64,000 bases of DNA from Primorskyibacter marinus (GTDB lineage Bacteria; Pseudomonadota; Alphaproteobacteria; Rhodobacterales; Rhodobacteraceae). The position numbers and the translations under genes were made by a program. The stretch spans positions 59,418-123,417 of the forward strand of contig NZ_QJSD01000009.1 of NCBI RefSeq assembly GCF_003313245.1, written 5' to 3'. The stretch's first letter is position 1. The number at the start of each line of letters is the position of its first letter. This document shows, piece by piece, positions 18,914-28,789 of this stretch. The notes below the pieces were generated by a model that did not search any database, had not been told where the DNA came from, and worked only from the letters and a program-made list of their open reading frames with translations.

Positions 18914-19799
18914 GGCCCAGAATGCTGGCGGTCAGCAGAGCGATGCCAATCCCCTCGCGACGGCTGAGCGTTTCGCGAAACACCAGGACAGAGGCCGCGA
19001 GCGAGAAGATCACCTCAATCTGGCCAACCGCAAAAACATAGGCTGCGTTCTGCTGGGTGAAGGCCGTGAACCAGCACAGGCTGCCCGCCATGCCGGTGAT
19101 CCCCATCCAGACGGCGGTGCGCCGGGCCTGCCACAACGCCGCCAATTGTCCCGGTTCGCGCCAGTTCAACCACAGACCCAGCGCCAAGGTCTGCGCCACG
19201 GTCACAACCGCTAACGCCACCCCGGCGCGCAACAGCGGATCGTCGCTGGCAACCTCCAGCGTCGCACCGCGATAGCCCACGGCAGAGATCGCAAAGAACG
19301 CCCCGGATGCCAGCCCAAGCCCCGCCGCCCGGTTCCACAACCGCCGCGTCCAGCCCCCGGCCATTGCCGCGCTGTCGGACAGCACCAGAACGCCGACCAG
19401 CCCCAGCACGATGGCACCGAAGGCTGGCAGGCTGACCCGGTCGCCCAGGACCAGCAGCCCGACCAGAACGGTCTGGATCACTTCGGTTTTCTTGAAGGTG
19501 ATCCCGACGGCAAAGTTGCGCTGCGCAAACAGCGCCACCACGCACCATGTCGCCAGGATCTGCGTCAGACCGCCGGTCAACGCATAGGCCCAGAACCTGC
19601 CCGTCAACTGCGGCAGGTCCGCACCGGTCCAGGCGATATAGCCCAGGGTCAACGCGGAAATGAATGGCAACGAATAGGCAAACCGCGCCAGCGTCGCCCC
19701 GCCCGAAGACAGCGTGCCGGTGCTGAGATGCTTTTGCAGCATGAAGCGCAATGTCTGAAAGGCCGCCGCCGCGACCGCCAGGATTATCCAAGGTTCCAT
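18897..19799 (-). CDS. EamA/DMT-family transporter
   Basis: 300 residues with about ten hydrophobic segments in two EamA repeats. The second repeat carries the usual FSLAASVLVFRETLSRREGIGIALL ending, where the conserved Glu marks the exporter family. Members of the drug/metabolite superfamily move metabolites or nucleotide sugars out of the cell; the substrate is not evident. Convergent with the NUDIX gene. Confidence 0.82.
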   Translation of the reverse strand: MEPWIILAVAAAAFQTLRFMLQKHLSTGTLSSGGATLARFAYSLPFISALTLGYIAWTGADLPQLTGRFWAYALTGGLTQILATWCVVALFAQRNFAVGITFKKTEVIQTVLVGLLVLGDRVSLPAFGAIVLGLVGVLVLSDSAAMAGGWTRRLWNRAAGLGLASGAFFAISAVGYRGATLEVASDDPLLRAGVALAVVTVAQTLALGLWLNWREPGQLAALWQARRTAVWMGITGMAGSLCWFTAFTQQNAAYVFAVGQIEVIFSLAASVLVFRETLSRREGIGIALLTASILGLILLN

Positions 19800-19922
19800 C
19801 CGGTTCTATTGCCTTGATTTCAGGGGCTTGGCCAGAGCAATCCAGACATCGCGTTCAGAACACGAGACCGGTCGCAGATCTCGCGCCGCCTCGGCGTGAC
19901 TTGCACAATTCCGGGGCAAATC

Positions 19923-20966
19923 TCAGTAGGGCATAGGATGCGCCCGATGCGCAGCATCCAACGCGTCGAGCAGCTCGGATGAAAGCGTCACATCAGCCGC
20001 CCCCAACAGGTGATCCAACTGTGCGAGTGTCGTTGCTCCAAATATTGAGGAAACCACAAACGGACGCCGCGCCGACCAGGCCAGCGACATATGCACCGGG
20101 TCCATACCGAAGTTGCGCGCGACCTCCAGATAGGCCTCGACTGCGGTCAAGACACGATCATTCCGGCGTCCACCCATGTCCGGGTTCAGCGACATACGCG
20201 ACTTTTCCGGGATCTTGCCGCCCTGATACTTGCCGGTCAGATAACCGCATCCCAAGGGCGAAAAAGGCAAAAGCCCCACATCTTCATTGACGCACATCTC
20301 TGCCAGATCAGTGTCCGCCAACCGACAAAGCAGTGAATATTCGTTCTGAACCGTCTGAATGCGCGGGCCGCCCATCCGGTCGGCGATGGCGTTCCACATC
20401 ATCGTGCCCCAGACGCTTTCATTGGACATGCCGAAATGCCGGATCGTGCCGCGCGCGACCTCTTTTTGCAGCGCGTCGATACATTCTTCCATGTCCGCGA
20501 CGGTATCGGTCTTGTTTTGCCCCGACGGATCGTAGTGCCAGTTCTGCCGGAACATATAGCTGCCACGGTTGGGCCAGTGGAATTGATAAAGGTCGACATA
20601 ATCGGTCTTCAGCCGTTTCAGCGACCCCTCAAGTGTCTCGCGGATCGTCTTTGCGGAAATCGGCGCGCCATCCCGGACCATCTTTTGCCCCTCGCCGGAA
20701 TGTTTGGTGGCCAGGATCACGTCTTTGCGACGCCCCGTGGTGGCAAACCAGGTGCCGATGATCTCTTCGGTCAGGCCGATGGTTTCCGCCTTGACCGGGT
20801 TCACCGGGTACATCTCGGCCGTGTCGATGAAGTTGATCCCCGCGGCCAGCGCCCGGTCAATCTGCGCATGCGCCTCGTCCTGCGGCGTCTGAACGCCAAA
20901 GGTCATGGTTCCAAGGCAAAACTCTGACACGTCAAGACCGGTGCGGCCGAGCGGCTTCATCTTCAT
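19923..20966 (-). CDS. Aldo/keto reductase (Tas-like)
   Basis: 347 residues from ATG 20966, preceded by CAGGAG; the frame extends 62 codons further without support. Catalytic tetrad elements are visible: Asp and Tyr in INFIDTAEMYPV, Lys in ILATKHSG and His in LYQFHWPNRG. The NADPH-binding end reads SSIFGATTLAQLDHLL. The insertion between the Tyr and Lys motifs (TEEIIGTWFATTGRRKD) resembles E. coli Tas. Probable NADPH-dependent carbonyl reductase. It follows modC on the same strand after a 116-bp gap. Confidence 0.87.
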   Translation of the reverse strand: MKMKPLGRTGLDVSEFCLGTMTFGVQTPQDEAHAQIDRALAAGINFIDTAEMYPVNPVKAETIGLTEEIIGTWFATTGRRKDVILATKHSGEGQKMVRDGAPISAKTIRETLEGSLKRLKTDYVDLYQFHWPNRGSYMFRQNWHYDPSGQNKTDTVADMEECIDALQKEVARGTIRHFGMSNESVWGTMMWNAIADRMGGPRIQTVQNEYSLLCRLADTDLAEMCVNEDVGLLPFSPLGCGYLTGKYQGGKIPEKSRMSLNPDMGGRRNDRVLTAVEAYLEVARNFGMDPVHMSLAWSARRPFVVSSIFGATTLAQLDHLLGAADVTLSSELLDALDAAHRAHPMPY

Positions 20967-21082
20967 TCTGTCATTCTCCTGTTGCGACCCCGGCAGACCA
21001 TAGGGTGAGCCGCGCCGGGTTTGAATTGCGAATGCGCCGCCCGATACCATTGGCCGGAGTGGCTCTGGCGACAGCGGTGGTG

Positions 21083-22168
21083 TTACGGGGTTGGTGCGGG
21101 CTCGGCTATATCGACCTGCGACACGGCGACGGATTTCAACACGGCAAAGCACGTCTGTCCTGTGGCCAGTTCCAACGTCTCGGCACTGCGGCGGGTGATC
21201 CGCGCCAGCAGATGTTCGTCACCCACGGCAAGCTGAACCACCACGCCGGGTCCGTCCCCATGATGCATGGTGCGGATCGTGCCTTCCAGGATATTCAGCG
21301 CCGACAGACCTTTCGGCCGGGTGCGGGTCAGGATGACGTCCTGCGCAAGTATGCGCACGCGTATGCGGTCGCCCGGCGCGCGACTGACACCGGGCAGGAA
21401 CAGCGGTCCTCCGGGGCCGGCCAGCTCGGTCAGCCCGTCGGGATGATGTGCGACCACACGCGCATTCAGCAGCGCGCCCGCATCGCGCACGCCCATATGC
21501 GGCACCAGCGCGGGATCGGCCAATAGTTGCGCCGCCGGACCGGACCGCAGCACCCGGCCATTTTCCAGCAGGACGATGTGACTTGCCAGGCGCGCGACCT
21601 CTGCCACGGCGTGGGTGACATATAGGATCGGCACGCCGGACTCGGAACAAAGCCTGTCCAGAAAGGGCAGGATCTCGGCTTTGCGCGGGGCGTCCAGTGC
21701 GGCCAGCGGTTCATCCATCAACAGCATCGCGGGGTCGGACAGAAGCGCGCGGCCAATGGCCACCCGCTGTGCCTCGCCGCCAGACAATGCGCCGGGACGC
21801 CGATCCAGCAGACGGCCCAGCCCCAGAATATCGACAACGCTGTCAAACCTGTCGCCCGTGGCACGACGCGCATAGGTCAGGTTGCCCTGCACGGTCAGGT
21901 GCGGAAACAGCCGACCGTCCTGAAAAACATACCCCAGCCCGCGCCGATGCACCGGGACAGAGACGCGCGACGCGGTGTCCAGCAACACACGACCATTGAC
22001 GCTGATCCGTCCGGCATCTGGCCGGAGCAGCCCCGCGACGGCCTTCACCACGGTCGATTTGCCCGATCCCGAATGACCGAACAGCACCGTGACACCGGCC
22101 GGCGCGTCAAAGCCGACATCCAGTGCAAAATCTGCAAAGCTGTGGCGTATCGCGACGGACAGGCTCAT
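21083..22168 (-). CDS. modC: Molybdate ABC transporter ATP-binding protein ModC
   Basis: 361 residues. The ABC domain has Walker A FGHSGSGKST, signature ALSGGEAQRVAIGRALL and Walker B LLMDEPLAALD. The C-terminal third (about 290-361: GLSALNILEGTIRTMHH...ARITRRSAETLELATGQ) is a molybdate-binding TOBE domain, which separates ModC from other importer ATPases. The start overlaps the modB stop by 4 bp. It energises molybdate (or tungstate) uptake with ModB. Confidence 0.93.
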   Translation of the reverse strand: MSLSVAIRHSFADFALDVGFDAPAGVTVLFGHSGSGKSTVVKAVAGLLRPDAGRISVNGRVLLDTASRVSVPVHRRGLGYVFQDGRLFPHLTVQGNLTYARRATGDRFDSVVDILGLGRLLDRRPGALSGGEAQRVAIGRALLSDPAMLLMDEPLAALDAPRKAEILPFLDRLCSESGVPILYVTHAVAEVARLASHIVLLENGRVLRSGPAAQLLADPALVPHMGVRDAGALLNARVVAHHPDGLTELAGPGGPLFLPGVSRAPGDRIRVRILAQDVILTRTRPKGLSALNILEGTIRTMHHGDGPGVVVQLAVGDEHLLARITRRSAETLELATGQTCFAVLKSVAVSQVDIAEPAPTP

Positions 22169-22860
22169 CTTCCCGCGACCCGTGCCGTGACCCTGCGCGC
22201 CATTACTTCTGACACCACCAGCGCGGCCATCGCCACGACAACCGACACGACGACCAGCCGCAAAGCAGAGGCCTCGCCGCCCGGCACTTGCAGGAAGGCG
22301 TAGATGGCCGAGGGCACCGTGCGCGTCTCGCCGGGAATGTTGGACACGAAGGTGATCGTGGCGCCGAACTCTCCCATTGCCTTGGCAAAAGCGAGGATCG
22401 CGCCCGCGATCACGCCGGGCAGGATCAAAGGCAGCGTCACGGTCAAAAATACGCGCAGGCGCGACGCACCCAGGGTCGCGGCCGCTTCCTCCAGCCCTGG
22501 ATCGACGCTTTCAATCGCCAGTCGCATGGCCCGCACCATCAGCGGAAACGCCATGATCGCCGCAGCGAGTGCAGCACCCGTCCAGCGGAACGCCACTACA
22601 ATGCCAAAGACGCTTTCCAGAAATCCACCGATCGGTCCACGCCTGCCAAAGCCCAGAAGCAGCACATAGCCCGTCACCACCGGCGGCAATATCAGCGGCA
22701 GATGCACGATCCCGTTCAGCAGATGCCGCCCCGGAAACCGCCCACGCGCCAAAAGCAACGCCATGCCCAGCCCGAATGGCAGGCTGGCCGCGACGGCCAG
22801 ACAGGCCACTTTCAGCGACAGTGCCACCGCCTGCCATTCATCTGGTCCAAGAAATGCCAT
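22165..22860 (-). CDS. modB: Molybdate ABC transporter permease ModB
   Basis: 231 residues with five or six membrane spans. The EAA loop that docks ModC is present as DPGLEEAAATLGASRLRVFLTVTLPLILPG, and the neighbouring KAMGEFGATITFVSN is highly conserved in ModB. First visible gene of modBC. No binding-protein gene modA lies upstream; the preceding gene-poor stretch ends at metG on the other strand, so ModA must be encoded elsewhere or be missing. Confidence 0.93.
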   Translation of the reverse strand: MAFLGPDEWQAVALSLKVACLAVAASLPFGLGMALLLARGRFPGRHLLNGIVHLPLILPPVVTGYVLLLGFGRRGPIGGFLESVFGIVVAFRWTGAALAAAIMAFPLMVRAMRLAIESVDPGLEEAAATLGASRLRVFLTVTLPLILPGVIAGAILAFAKAMGEFGATITFVSNIPGETRTVPSAIYAFLQVPGGEASALRLVVVSVVVAMAALVVSEVMARRVTARVAGR

Positions 22861-22913
22861 GCCGCAGGTCTAGCGCGCCGAACGCGTAAGGCAAAGAGGC
22901 CGCATGTTTTCCA

Positions 22914-23141
22914 TCAATGGCAGGATTCCTTGCAAAAAGACGGTCCGCCGCAAGATGTGCCAGACAGCTTCAGCTTGGCAAGGCCGCTTTGGTCGCGATT
23001 GCCCTGAAAACACACGCCCCGGATCACATTGTCAGGGTCGGGCAAGTCCTGGGCCGCGCGATTGCACAAGTAGCCCCCCTGACGCCGTGGATCGCTGCCC
23101 CATCCTTGCTTCGCTCTGGCACGGATACGCGTGACCTGCAT
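22914..23141 (-). CDS. Possible small Cys-containing ORF upstream of modB
   Basis: A 75-codon open frame in the 362-bp gap between modB and metG, on the modB strand and ending 54 bp before it. The C-terminal half (YLCNRAAQDLPDPDNVIRG, then SCGGPSFCKESCH) has five cysteines and a composition that looks more like protein than a shadow frame, but I recognise no family and see no clear ribosome binding site. It could be the tail of a decayed gene, or chance. Apart from this the gap should hold the promoters of metG and modBC; no riboswitch-like structure was seen. Confidence 0.25.
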   Translation of the reverse strand: MQVTRIRARAKQGWGSDPRRQGGYLCNRAAQDLPDPDNVIRGVCFQGNRDQSGLAKLKLSGTSCGGPSFCKESCH

Positions 23142-23222
23142 CGGACGACCGCACCCGCTCTGCCCTCTGGTCCTTGGCCGCGTTAGACGTTAGAGGAAGG
23201 CGGACTGAAGACAAGGACTTTC

Positions 23223-24935
23223 ATGGCACGCCATCTTATCACTTCGGCGATCCCCTATATCAACGGGATCAAGCACCTCGGCAATCTTGTGGGCAGCCAG
23301 TTGCCCGCGGACCTCTACGCCCGGTTTCAACGCGGGCGTGGCAATGAGGTGCTGTTTCTATGCGCCACGGACGAACACGGAACCCCTGCCGAACTGGCCG
23401 CCGCAAAGGCTGGCAAGCCGGTGGCCGAATATTGCGCCGAGATGCACGCGGTGCAGTCAAAGATCGCCGAAGGGTTCCGCCTGTCCTTTGACCATTTCGG
23501 GCGGTCCTCCAGCGAGCAGAACAAGGTATTGACGCAGCATTTCGCCGGACGTCTGGCCGAGGCCGGACTGATCCGCGAAGTCAGCGAAAAACAGGTCTAT
23601 TCCAACACCGACGGACGCTTCCTGCCCGACCGCTATATCGAGGGCACCTGCCCGAACTGCGGCTATGACAAGGCGCGCGGCGATCAGTGCGAGAACTGCA
23701 CCAAGCAGCTTGACCCCACGGATCTGATTGATCCGCGCAGCGCGATTTCCGGATCGACCGATCTGGAAGTCCGCGAGACCAAGCATCTGTATCTGTGTCA
23801 GTCGCAGATGAAGGACCAACTGGAGGAATGGATCGACACGCGCGAGGGCTGGCCGATCCTGACCACCTCGATCGCGAAGAAATGGCTGACCGATGGCGAC
23901 GGGCTTCAGGACCGGGGCATCACCCGCGATCTGGCCTGGGGCGTGCCGGTCAAGAAAGGCACCGAGGATTGGCCGGGCATGGAAGGCAAGGTCTTCTATG
24001 TCTGGTTCGATGCGCCGATCGAATATATCGCCGCCGCTCAGGAATGGGTGGATGCTGGCAAGGGCACCGATTGGGAACGCTGGTGGCGGACCGACAAGGG
24101 TGCCGACGACGTGCGCTATACCCAGTTCATGGGCAAGGACAACGTGCCCTTCCATACGCTCAGCTTCCCTGCGACCATTCTGGGGTCGGGCGAGCCGTGG
24201 AAGCTGGTGGATTACATCAAGAGCTTCAACTACCTGAATTATGACGGTGGTCAGTTCAGCACCTCGCAGGGCCGGGGTGTGTTCATGGATCAGGCGCTGG
24301 AAATCCTGCCAGCGGATTATTGGCGCTGGTGGCTGCTCAGCCACGCGCCCGAAAGCAGCGACAGCGAATTCACATGGGAGAATTTCCAGACATCGGTGAA
24401 CAAGGATCTGGCGGATGTGCTGGGCAATTTCGTCAGCCGTGTGACCAAGTTCTGCCGCTCTAAATTCTCTGAAGCCGTGCCCGAAGGCGGCGCTTACGGC
24501 CCGCGCGAAGAGGCACTGATCGAGACCCTGAGCACCCGTATCCGCGCCTATGAGGCCCATATGGAGGCAATGGATGTCCGCAAGTCCGCAGGTGAATTGC
24601 GGGCAATCTGGGTGGCAGGCAATGAATATCTGCAAGACGCCGCGCCTTGGACGACCTTCAAGACAGACCCCGAGGCCGCTGCGATGCAGATCCGTCTCGC
24701 GCTGAACCTGATCCGGCTTTATGCGGTGTTGTCCGCGCCCTTCATCCCCGACGCGTCAGCGCAGATGATGGAAGCGATGCAGACCGAGGATGGCAGCTGG
24801 CCCGACGATGTGCCCGCCGCCCTGCAACTGCTGACGCCCGGCCATGCCTTCACCGTCCCGGATGTGACCTTTCGCAAGATCTCGGATGAAGAGCGCGAAG
24901 GCTGGCAAGAACGGTTCTCGGGCCTCCGCAGCTAG
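23223..24935 (+). CDS. metG: Methionyl-tRNA synthetase
   Basis: 570 residues, class I. The HIGH-type signature is in [20 protein letters not shown] (reading KHLG), the zinc knuckle has four cysteines ([19 protein letters not shown]), and the KMSKS loop reads FSTSQGRG. This FSTS form and the single-knuckle arrangement belong to the archaeal/eukaryotic-like MetG found in many alphaproteobacteria. The anticodon-binding helical domain occupies about residues 400-570, and no C-terminal tRNA-binding EMAP-like domain is present. It charges tRNA(Met) for initiation and elongation. A strong terminator follows. Confidence 0.95.
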   Translation: MARHLITSAIPYINGIKHLGNLVGSQLPADLYARFQRGRGNEVLFLCATDEHGTPAELAAAKAGKPVAEYCAEMHAVQSKIAEGFRLSFDHFGRSSSEQNKVLTQHFAGRLAEAGLIREVSEKQVYSNTDGRFLPDRYIEGTCPNCGYDKARGDQCENCTKQLDPTDLIDPRSAISGSTDLEVRETKHLYLCQSQMKDQLEEWIDTREGWPILTTSIAKKWLTDGDGLQDRGITRDLAWGVPVKKGTEDWPGMEGKVFYVWFDAPIEYIAAAQEWVDAGKGTDWERWWRTDKGADDVRYTQFMGKDNVPFHTLSFPATILGSGEPWKLVDYIKSFNYLNYDGGQFSTSQGRGVFMDQALEILPADYWRWWLLSHAPESSDSEFTWENFQTSVNKDLADVLGNFVSRVTKFCRSKFSEAVPEGGAYGPREEALIETLSTRIRAYEAHMEAMDVRKSAGELRAIWVAGNEYLQDAAPWTTFKTDPEAAAMQIRLALNLIRLYAVLSAPFIPDASAQMMEAMQTEDGSWPDDVPAALQLLTPGHAFTVPDVTFRKISDEEREGWQERFSGLRS

Positions 24936-24972
24936 GCAAGCCACTACGCCGGTCTGCGCTGTAACGTAACGA

Positions 24973-25008
24973 AAAAGACCGCGCCGGGATTATCCGGCGC
25001 GGTCTTTT
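24973..25008. terminator. Bidirectional intrinsic terminator between metG and ask
   Basis: A perfect 15-bp inverted repeat: AAAAGACCGCGCCGG (24973-24987), loop GATTAT, then CCGGCGCGGTCTTTT (24994-25008). It has a T-run on either strand, so it can end both metG transcription and the convergent ectABC-ask operon. Confidence 0.93.
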
Positions 25009-25032
25009 ATTTGTTCGCTTGCAAGGCGCGTG

Positions 25033-26487
25033 TCAGGCGGCGCGCTTGCTGACTATGTCACTCTCGGTGCCCTGCACCTCGGTCGTGCCGATATATTCGG
25101 CATTCAGGGTCTTGATCGCCGCCCCCAGATGATCGCGGCCGATGACGAACTGAACGTCCACACGGCGTGGCCCCTGATGGGCACCCAGAACCTCGATATC
25201 TTCGCGGTCCATCGCTGTCAGGCCGCGCAGCAGAACCTTCAATCCGGACAGATCGCGCCCGATGACCGAAGCAATGGCAAGCGCACGCACCTGCATCTCG
25301 GCTGACGGGTACAGTTTTTCCAGATCGGCGGACACGCGGCGCACGGTTTTCAGCGATGCCTCGACATAATGCGTGATCGTGTTGGCATTCGACGTCTTCG
25401 AGACAATTCGGACATTGTGACGGCGCAGCGCTTCCAGCACCGCAGTGTCATAGCCTTTGACCCCGACCATGTCCGGCTCGAACAGTTCCAGCGCAACCAC
25501 GTCCAGACCTGTCACGATCTCGACCGACGGCACATCGGCAGGCGCTTCGTCAATCAGCGTGCCGGGATCTTCGGGTTCAAAGGCGTTGGTGACCCGCAGC
25601 GGCACTTCGGCCCGGCGCAGGATCTTGGCAGCTTTCGGATGGATCGCCTCCATCCCCATATTCGACAACTGGTCCGCCACATCATAATTCGTGCGACCGA
25701 TCTTGCGGGCGTTTTCCTCGCCCACAAGACGCGGATCGGCGGAACAGAGGTGGAACTCCTTATGGATAATCGCCTCTTTCGCGTCGGTCAGCGCCGCAAG
25801 GTTGGAGAATGTAACCTCGGAATAGCCGCGGTCAAATTCCTTCATCAACCCCTCGGAACACTGGGCGTAGCCGGTCACGATCGGCAATTCAGTCGTCAGG
25901 TCAACATCCGCCAGACCCTGCTTGATCCGGGTTTCCAGATCAACTTCGGCACTGTCGCGCCAGCCTGACAGATCGACAAACCGCGCGTTCACGCCATGCC
26001 GCTGCAACAGCAGCGAGGTCACAAACGCCGAATGCGCTTCACCCAGCCCGGACAGAAGCTCGCGGATCACCAACATATGGTGCGACAGGCGGAAATGCCC
26101 GTAAGAGCACAGCCGCTGAAGATCGAACAGGCAACTGCGTGCGCCTTCGATACGGTCGCGCACAAATTCATCGGCTGATTGCCGATCCGCCGCATGCTCC
26201 AGCACATCCATATGCGCCTTGGACATTTCGCGACCAACCTCTGTCAACGCATCCAGCCAGCCGTGATCGTCATCAGCATTGGAAAACAATGCGTAGACAC
26301 CCGGCTTGCCAGACTTCTTATGTTCCAACAGCAGGTCGGTGATCCCGCCAAAGGCGGAGACCACGAAGATTCGGTTATACAGGTTGTTCTGACGATGCGG
26401 TCCGGCGATCAGTGTGTCGCGCAGTTCTTTCACGCGACTCATCGATGTGCCGCCGATTTTCTCGACAGTATGCGATGTTTTGGTCAT
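25033..26487 (-). CDS. ask: Ectoine-cluster aspartate kinase (Ask_Ect)
   Basis: 484 residues from ATG 26487 (MTKTSHTVEKIGGTSMS); an ATG at 26499 is also in frame, and the TTG at 26532 overlapping ectC is less likely. The kinase motif VEKIGGTSMSR is the Ask_Ect variant of the common KFGGTS. Paired ACT domains make up the C-terminus (ALAIASVIGRDLSGLKVLLRGL...). It phosphorylates aspartate to feed L-aspartate semialdehyde into ectoine synthesis, often with relaxed feedback control. Last gene of ectA-ectB-ectC-ask, ending just before a strong terminator. Confidence 0.93.
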   Translation of the reverse strand: MTKTSHTVEKIGGTSMSRVKELRDTLIAGPHRQNNLYNRIFVVSAFGGITDLLLEHKKSGKPGVYALFSNADDDHGWLDALTEVGREMSKAHMDVLEHAADRQSADEFVRDRIEGARSCLFDLQRLCSYGHFRLSHHMLVIRELLSGLGEAHSAFVTSLLLQRHGVNARFVDLSGWRDSAEVDLETRIKQGLADVDLTTELPIVTGYAQCSEGLMKEFDRGYSEVTFSNLAALTDAKEAIIHKEFHLCSADPRLVGEENARKIGRTNYDVADQLSNMGMEAIHPKAAKILRRAEVPLRVTNAFEPEDPGTLIDEAPADVPSVEIVTGLDVVALELFEPDMVGVKGYDTAVLEALRRHNVRIVSKTSNANTITHYVEASLKTVRRVSADLEKLYPSAEMQVRALAIASVIGRDLSGLKVLLRGLTAMDREDIEVLGAHQGPRRVDVQFVIGRDHLGAAIKTLNAEYIGTTEVQGTESDIVSKRAA

Positions 26488-26528
26488 CAGTTGATCCATC
26501 CCGGCCCCGATGGGGCCTTTTCTGGCGT

Positions 26529-26921
26529 TCAAGAGTCGACGAGTTCGTAAGACCCATCTTCACGGTGCACTTCCTTGCCGGTCACAGGCGGGTTGAAACA
26601 GCAGGCCATGACCAGCTCTTTCTCGGCGCGCAGAACGTGGCGGTCGTGCTTGTCGAGAGCATACATCACGCCGGGGCGGATTTCATGCGTCTCGCCGGTC
26701 GCGAGATCGGTGATCGAGCCTTCGCCCTTCATGCAATACACGCTCTCGAAATGGTTCTTGTACTCGAACGTGTGCTCCGAGCCTGCGTCGAGAAACGTGA
26801 TATGGAACGAAAACCCCATGCCATCATCTGCCAGCAGCATCCGCACGGATGTCCAGTCAGCGTCAGAAACCACACGGGTCTTTTCGTCTTTTACGATCTT
26901 GTTGAAGTCACGAACAATCAT
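26529..26921 (-). CDS. ectC: L-ectoine synthase EctC
   Basis: 130 residues, full length for the family. The cupin core is [32 protein letters not shown] and [24 protein letters not shown], including the Glu/Tyr/His metal-ligand region. It cyclises N-gamma-acetyl-2,4-diaminobutyrate to ectoine, a compatible solute. AAGGAAAG precedes the ATG. Third gene of the cluster. No ectD (hydroxylase) gene is in the window. Confidence 0.96.
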   Translation of the reverse strand: MIVRDFNKIVKDEKTRVVSDADWTSVRMLLADDGMGFSFHITFLDAGSEHTFEYKNHFESVYCMKGEGSITDLATGETHEIRPGVMYALDKHDRHVLRAEKELVMACCFNPPVTGKEVHREDGSYELVDS

Positions 26922-26936
26922 TGTCGGCTTTCCTTC

Positions 26937-28229
26937 TTACTGTGCTGCCAGACGGTGGCCCGCCACGGTGGCGCGGGTGGCGTCGAGCAGAATATCCAGA
27001 CCCTTGCGGAACAGTTGGTTCGGCGTGGTCAGCGGCGCGAGAACCTTGACGACTTCGTCCTCGGCACCCGATGTTTCGATGATGAGGCCCATTTCGAAGG
27101 CACGGGCACAGATTTCAGAGGCCAGTTCGCCAGAGCCGACGTCGATGCCCTGCATCAGGCCCCGTCCTTTGAGTGTCGCGCCCGGAACTTCCTCGGCAAT
27201 GGCCTGCAATCCGCTGGTCAGCATCATCGCCTTCTCGCCCAGCATCTGCTGGAAAGCGTCATCGGCCCAGAATTTCTCCAACGCGACGCGTGCCGTCACG
27301 AAGGCATGGGTGTTGCCACGGAACGTGCCGTTATGTTCGGCCGGCTTCCAGATGTCATGCTCTGGTTTGATCAGCAGTGCCGCGAATGGCAGGCCCATAC
27401 CGGAAAACGATTTGGCCATCGGGATAAGATCCGGCTCGATCCCCATTTTCTCGAAGCTGAAGAACGTGCCGGTACGGCCACAACCCGCCTGAATGTCGTC
27501 GACAATCAGCAATGCGCCATGTTCCTTGGCGAGACGCGCGATGCCCTGCATCCACTCGGTCGATGCGGCGTTCAGACCACCCTCGCCCTGGACAGGCTCC
27601 ACAATAAACGCGGCGGGTGCGTCGATGCCGCTGGACCCGTTGGACAGCATCATCTCGATCTGCGCCAGTGTATCCACGCCCTCACCGAAAGCGCCATCAT
27701 AAGGCATATGCGTCACGTCAGCCAAAAGACCACCGCCCGCGCCACCACGCTTGGACGAGTTACCAGTCAGGCTGAGCGCGCCCATGGTCATCCCGTGGAA
27801 CCCATTGGTGAACGCGATGATGTTCCGGCGGCCAGTGACCTTCCGGGCCAGCTTCATCGCGGCCTCAACGGCGTTGGTGCCGGTCGGGCCGGTCATCATA
27901 ACCTTGTAGTCCATATCGCGCGGTTTCAGAATAAGGCGCTCGAACGCCTCCAGAAACTGCGATTTGGCATCGGTATGCAGGTCGAGCGCGTGGCTCATCC
28001 CGTCGCGGCTGATATGGTCGATCAGCGCAGCCTTCATATCCGGGTCGTTATGCCCGTAGTTCAACGACGAACAGCCGGCAAGAAAATCGATATAGGTTTC
28101 GCCCTTGGAATCGGTCATTTCCGAACCAGAGGCAGAGGTGAACACCGTATCGAAGCTGCGGCAGTAGCTGCGCGCTTCAGATTCGCGGCGTGTATAAATC
28201 GTGGTGTCAGCGATGTTTTCAGTAGACAT
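26937..28229 (-). CDS. ectB: Diaminobutyrate-2-oxoglutarate transaminase EctB
   Basis: 430 residues, a class III PLP-dependent aminotransferase. Motifs: GPTGTNAVEAAMKLARKVTGR, the FTNGFHGMTMGAL region, LIVDDIQAGCGRTG (PLP-contacting Asp) and the PLP lysine in PMAKSFSGMGLPFA. It transfers the amino group of glutamate to L-aspartate semialdehyde to give 2,4-diaminobutyrate, the first committed ectoine step. GAAGGATA precedes the ATG. It sits between ectA (53-bp gap) and ectC (15-bp gap). Confidence 0.96.
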   Translation of the reverse strand: MSTENIADTTIYTRRESEARSYCRSFDTVFTSASGSEMTDSKGETYIDFLAGCSSLNYGHNDPDMKAALIDHISRDGMSHALDLHTDAKSQFLEAFERLILKPRDMDYKVMMTGPTGTNAVEAAMKLARKVTGRRNIIAFTNGFHGMTMGALSLTGNSSKRGGAGGGLLADVTHMPYDGAFGEGVDTLAQIEMMLSNGSSGIDAPAAFIVEPVQGEGGLNAASTEWMQGIARLAKEHGALLIVDDIQAGCGRTGTFFSFEKMGIEPDLIPMAKSFSGMGLPFAALLIKPEHDIWKPAEHNGTFRGNTHAFVTARVALEKFWADDAFQQMLGEKAMMLTSGLQAIAEEVPGATLKGRGLMQGIDVGSGELASEICARAFEMGLIIETSGAEDEVVKVLAPLTTPNQLFRKGLDILLDATRATVAGHRLAAQ

Positions 28230-28282
28230 GGGGTATCCTTCGATTGTGCAATCGAGCGAAAAATTTGGGGATGAGAGGTGGA

Positions 28283-28789
28283 TCAGGCTGCTTTGCGCAG
28301 AGCCTCGCGGAAGGCGATGGTGACCATGTGCTCGGTCGCGTGCCGTCCGTCAAAGTGATCCTTGCGTGTGAAATGCGGTTCGTCCGAAACGTCCGCACCG
28401 ATGCGCTTGGCAAAGCCCTTGAACAGGCCCCAGGACGCATCATTGTCCCCGGTGATCGTCGTCTGGATTTGCTTTACATCATCCAATTCGTCACGTTCGA
28501 TCAGATCTGCCAGCATACGGCCAGCAAGACCGATCCCGCGCGCGTCCGGATGAACGGCAACCTGCCAGACAAAGAGCGTGTCCTCTTGCGAAGGTGGAAT
28601 ATGCCCCGAGATCCAACCCACGATTTGACCATCTTGTTCCGCGACAATGCAAGTGTCGGCGAAATGGTCGCACTGGATCAGATTGCAGTACATCGAATTC
28701 TCGTCGAGCGGCTTGCACGCCTCAATGAGGTCACAGATGTTGGACCCGTCCTTGGCTGTCGGCTTACGGAATTCTAGCTGCTTGGTCAT
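28283..28789 (-). CDS. ectA: Diaminobutyrate acetyltransferase EctA
   Basis: 168 residues of the GNAT fold; the acetyl-CoA loop is VAVHPDARGIGLAGRML. Segments LDENSMYCNLIQCDHFADTC and GDNDASWGLFKGFAKRIGA are typical of EctA. It acetylates 2,4-diaminobutyrate on the gamma amino group. First gene of the operon, divergent from ectR across 133 bp of AT-rich DNA with palindromes. Confidence 0.96.
   Translation of the reverse strand: MTKQLEFRKPTAKDGSNICDLIEACKPLDENSMYCNLIQCDHFADTCIVAEQDGQIVGWISGHIPPSQEDTLFVWQVAVHPDARGIGLAGRMLADLIERDELDDVKQIQTTITGDNDASWGLFKGFAKRIGADVSDEPHFTRKDHFDGRHATEHMVTIAFREALRKAA

Noticed and set aside
26412-28274. 620-codon plus-strand open frame opposite ectB and ectC
   Set aside because: High-GC antisense shadow; ectB and ectC on the other strand have full family motifs and ribosome binding sites.
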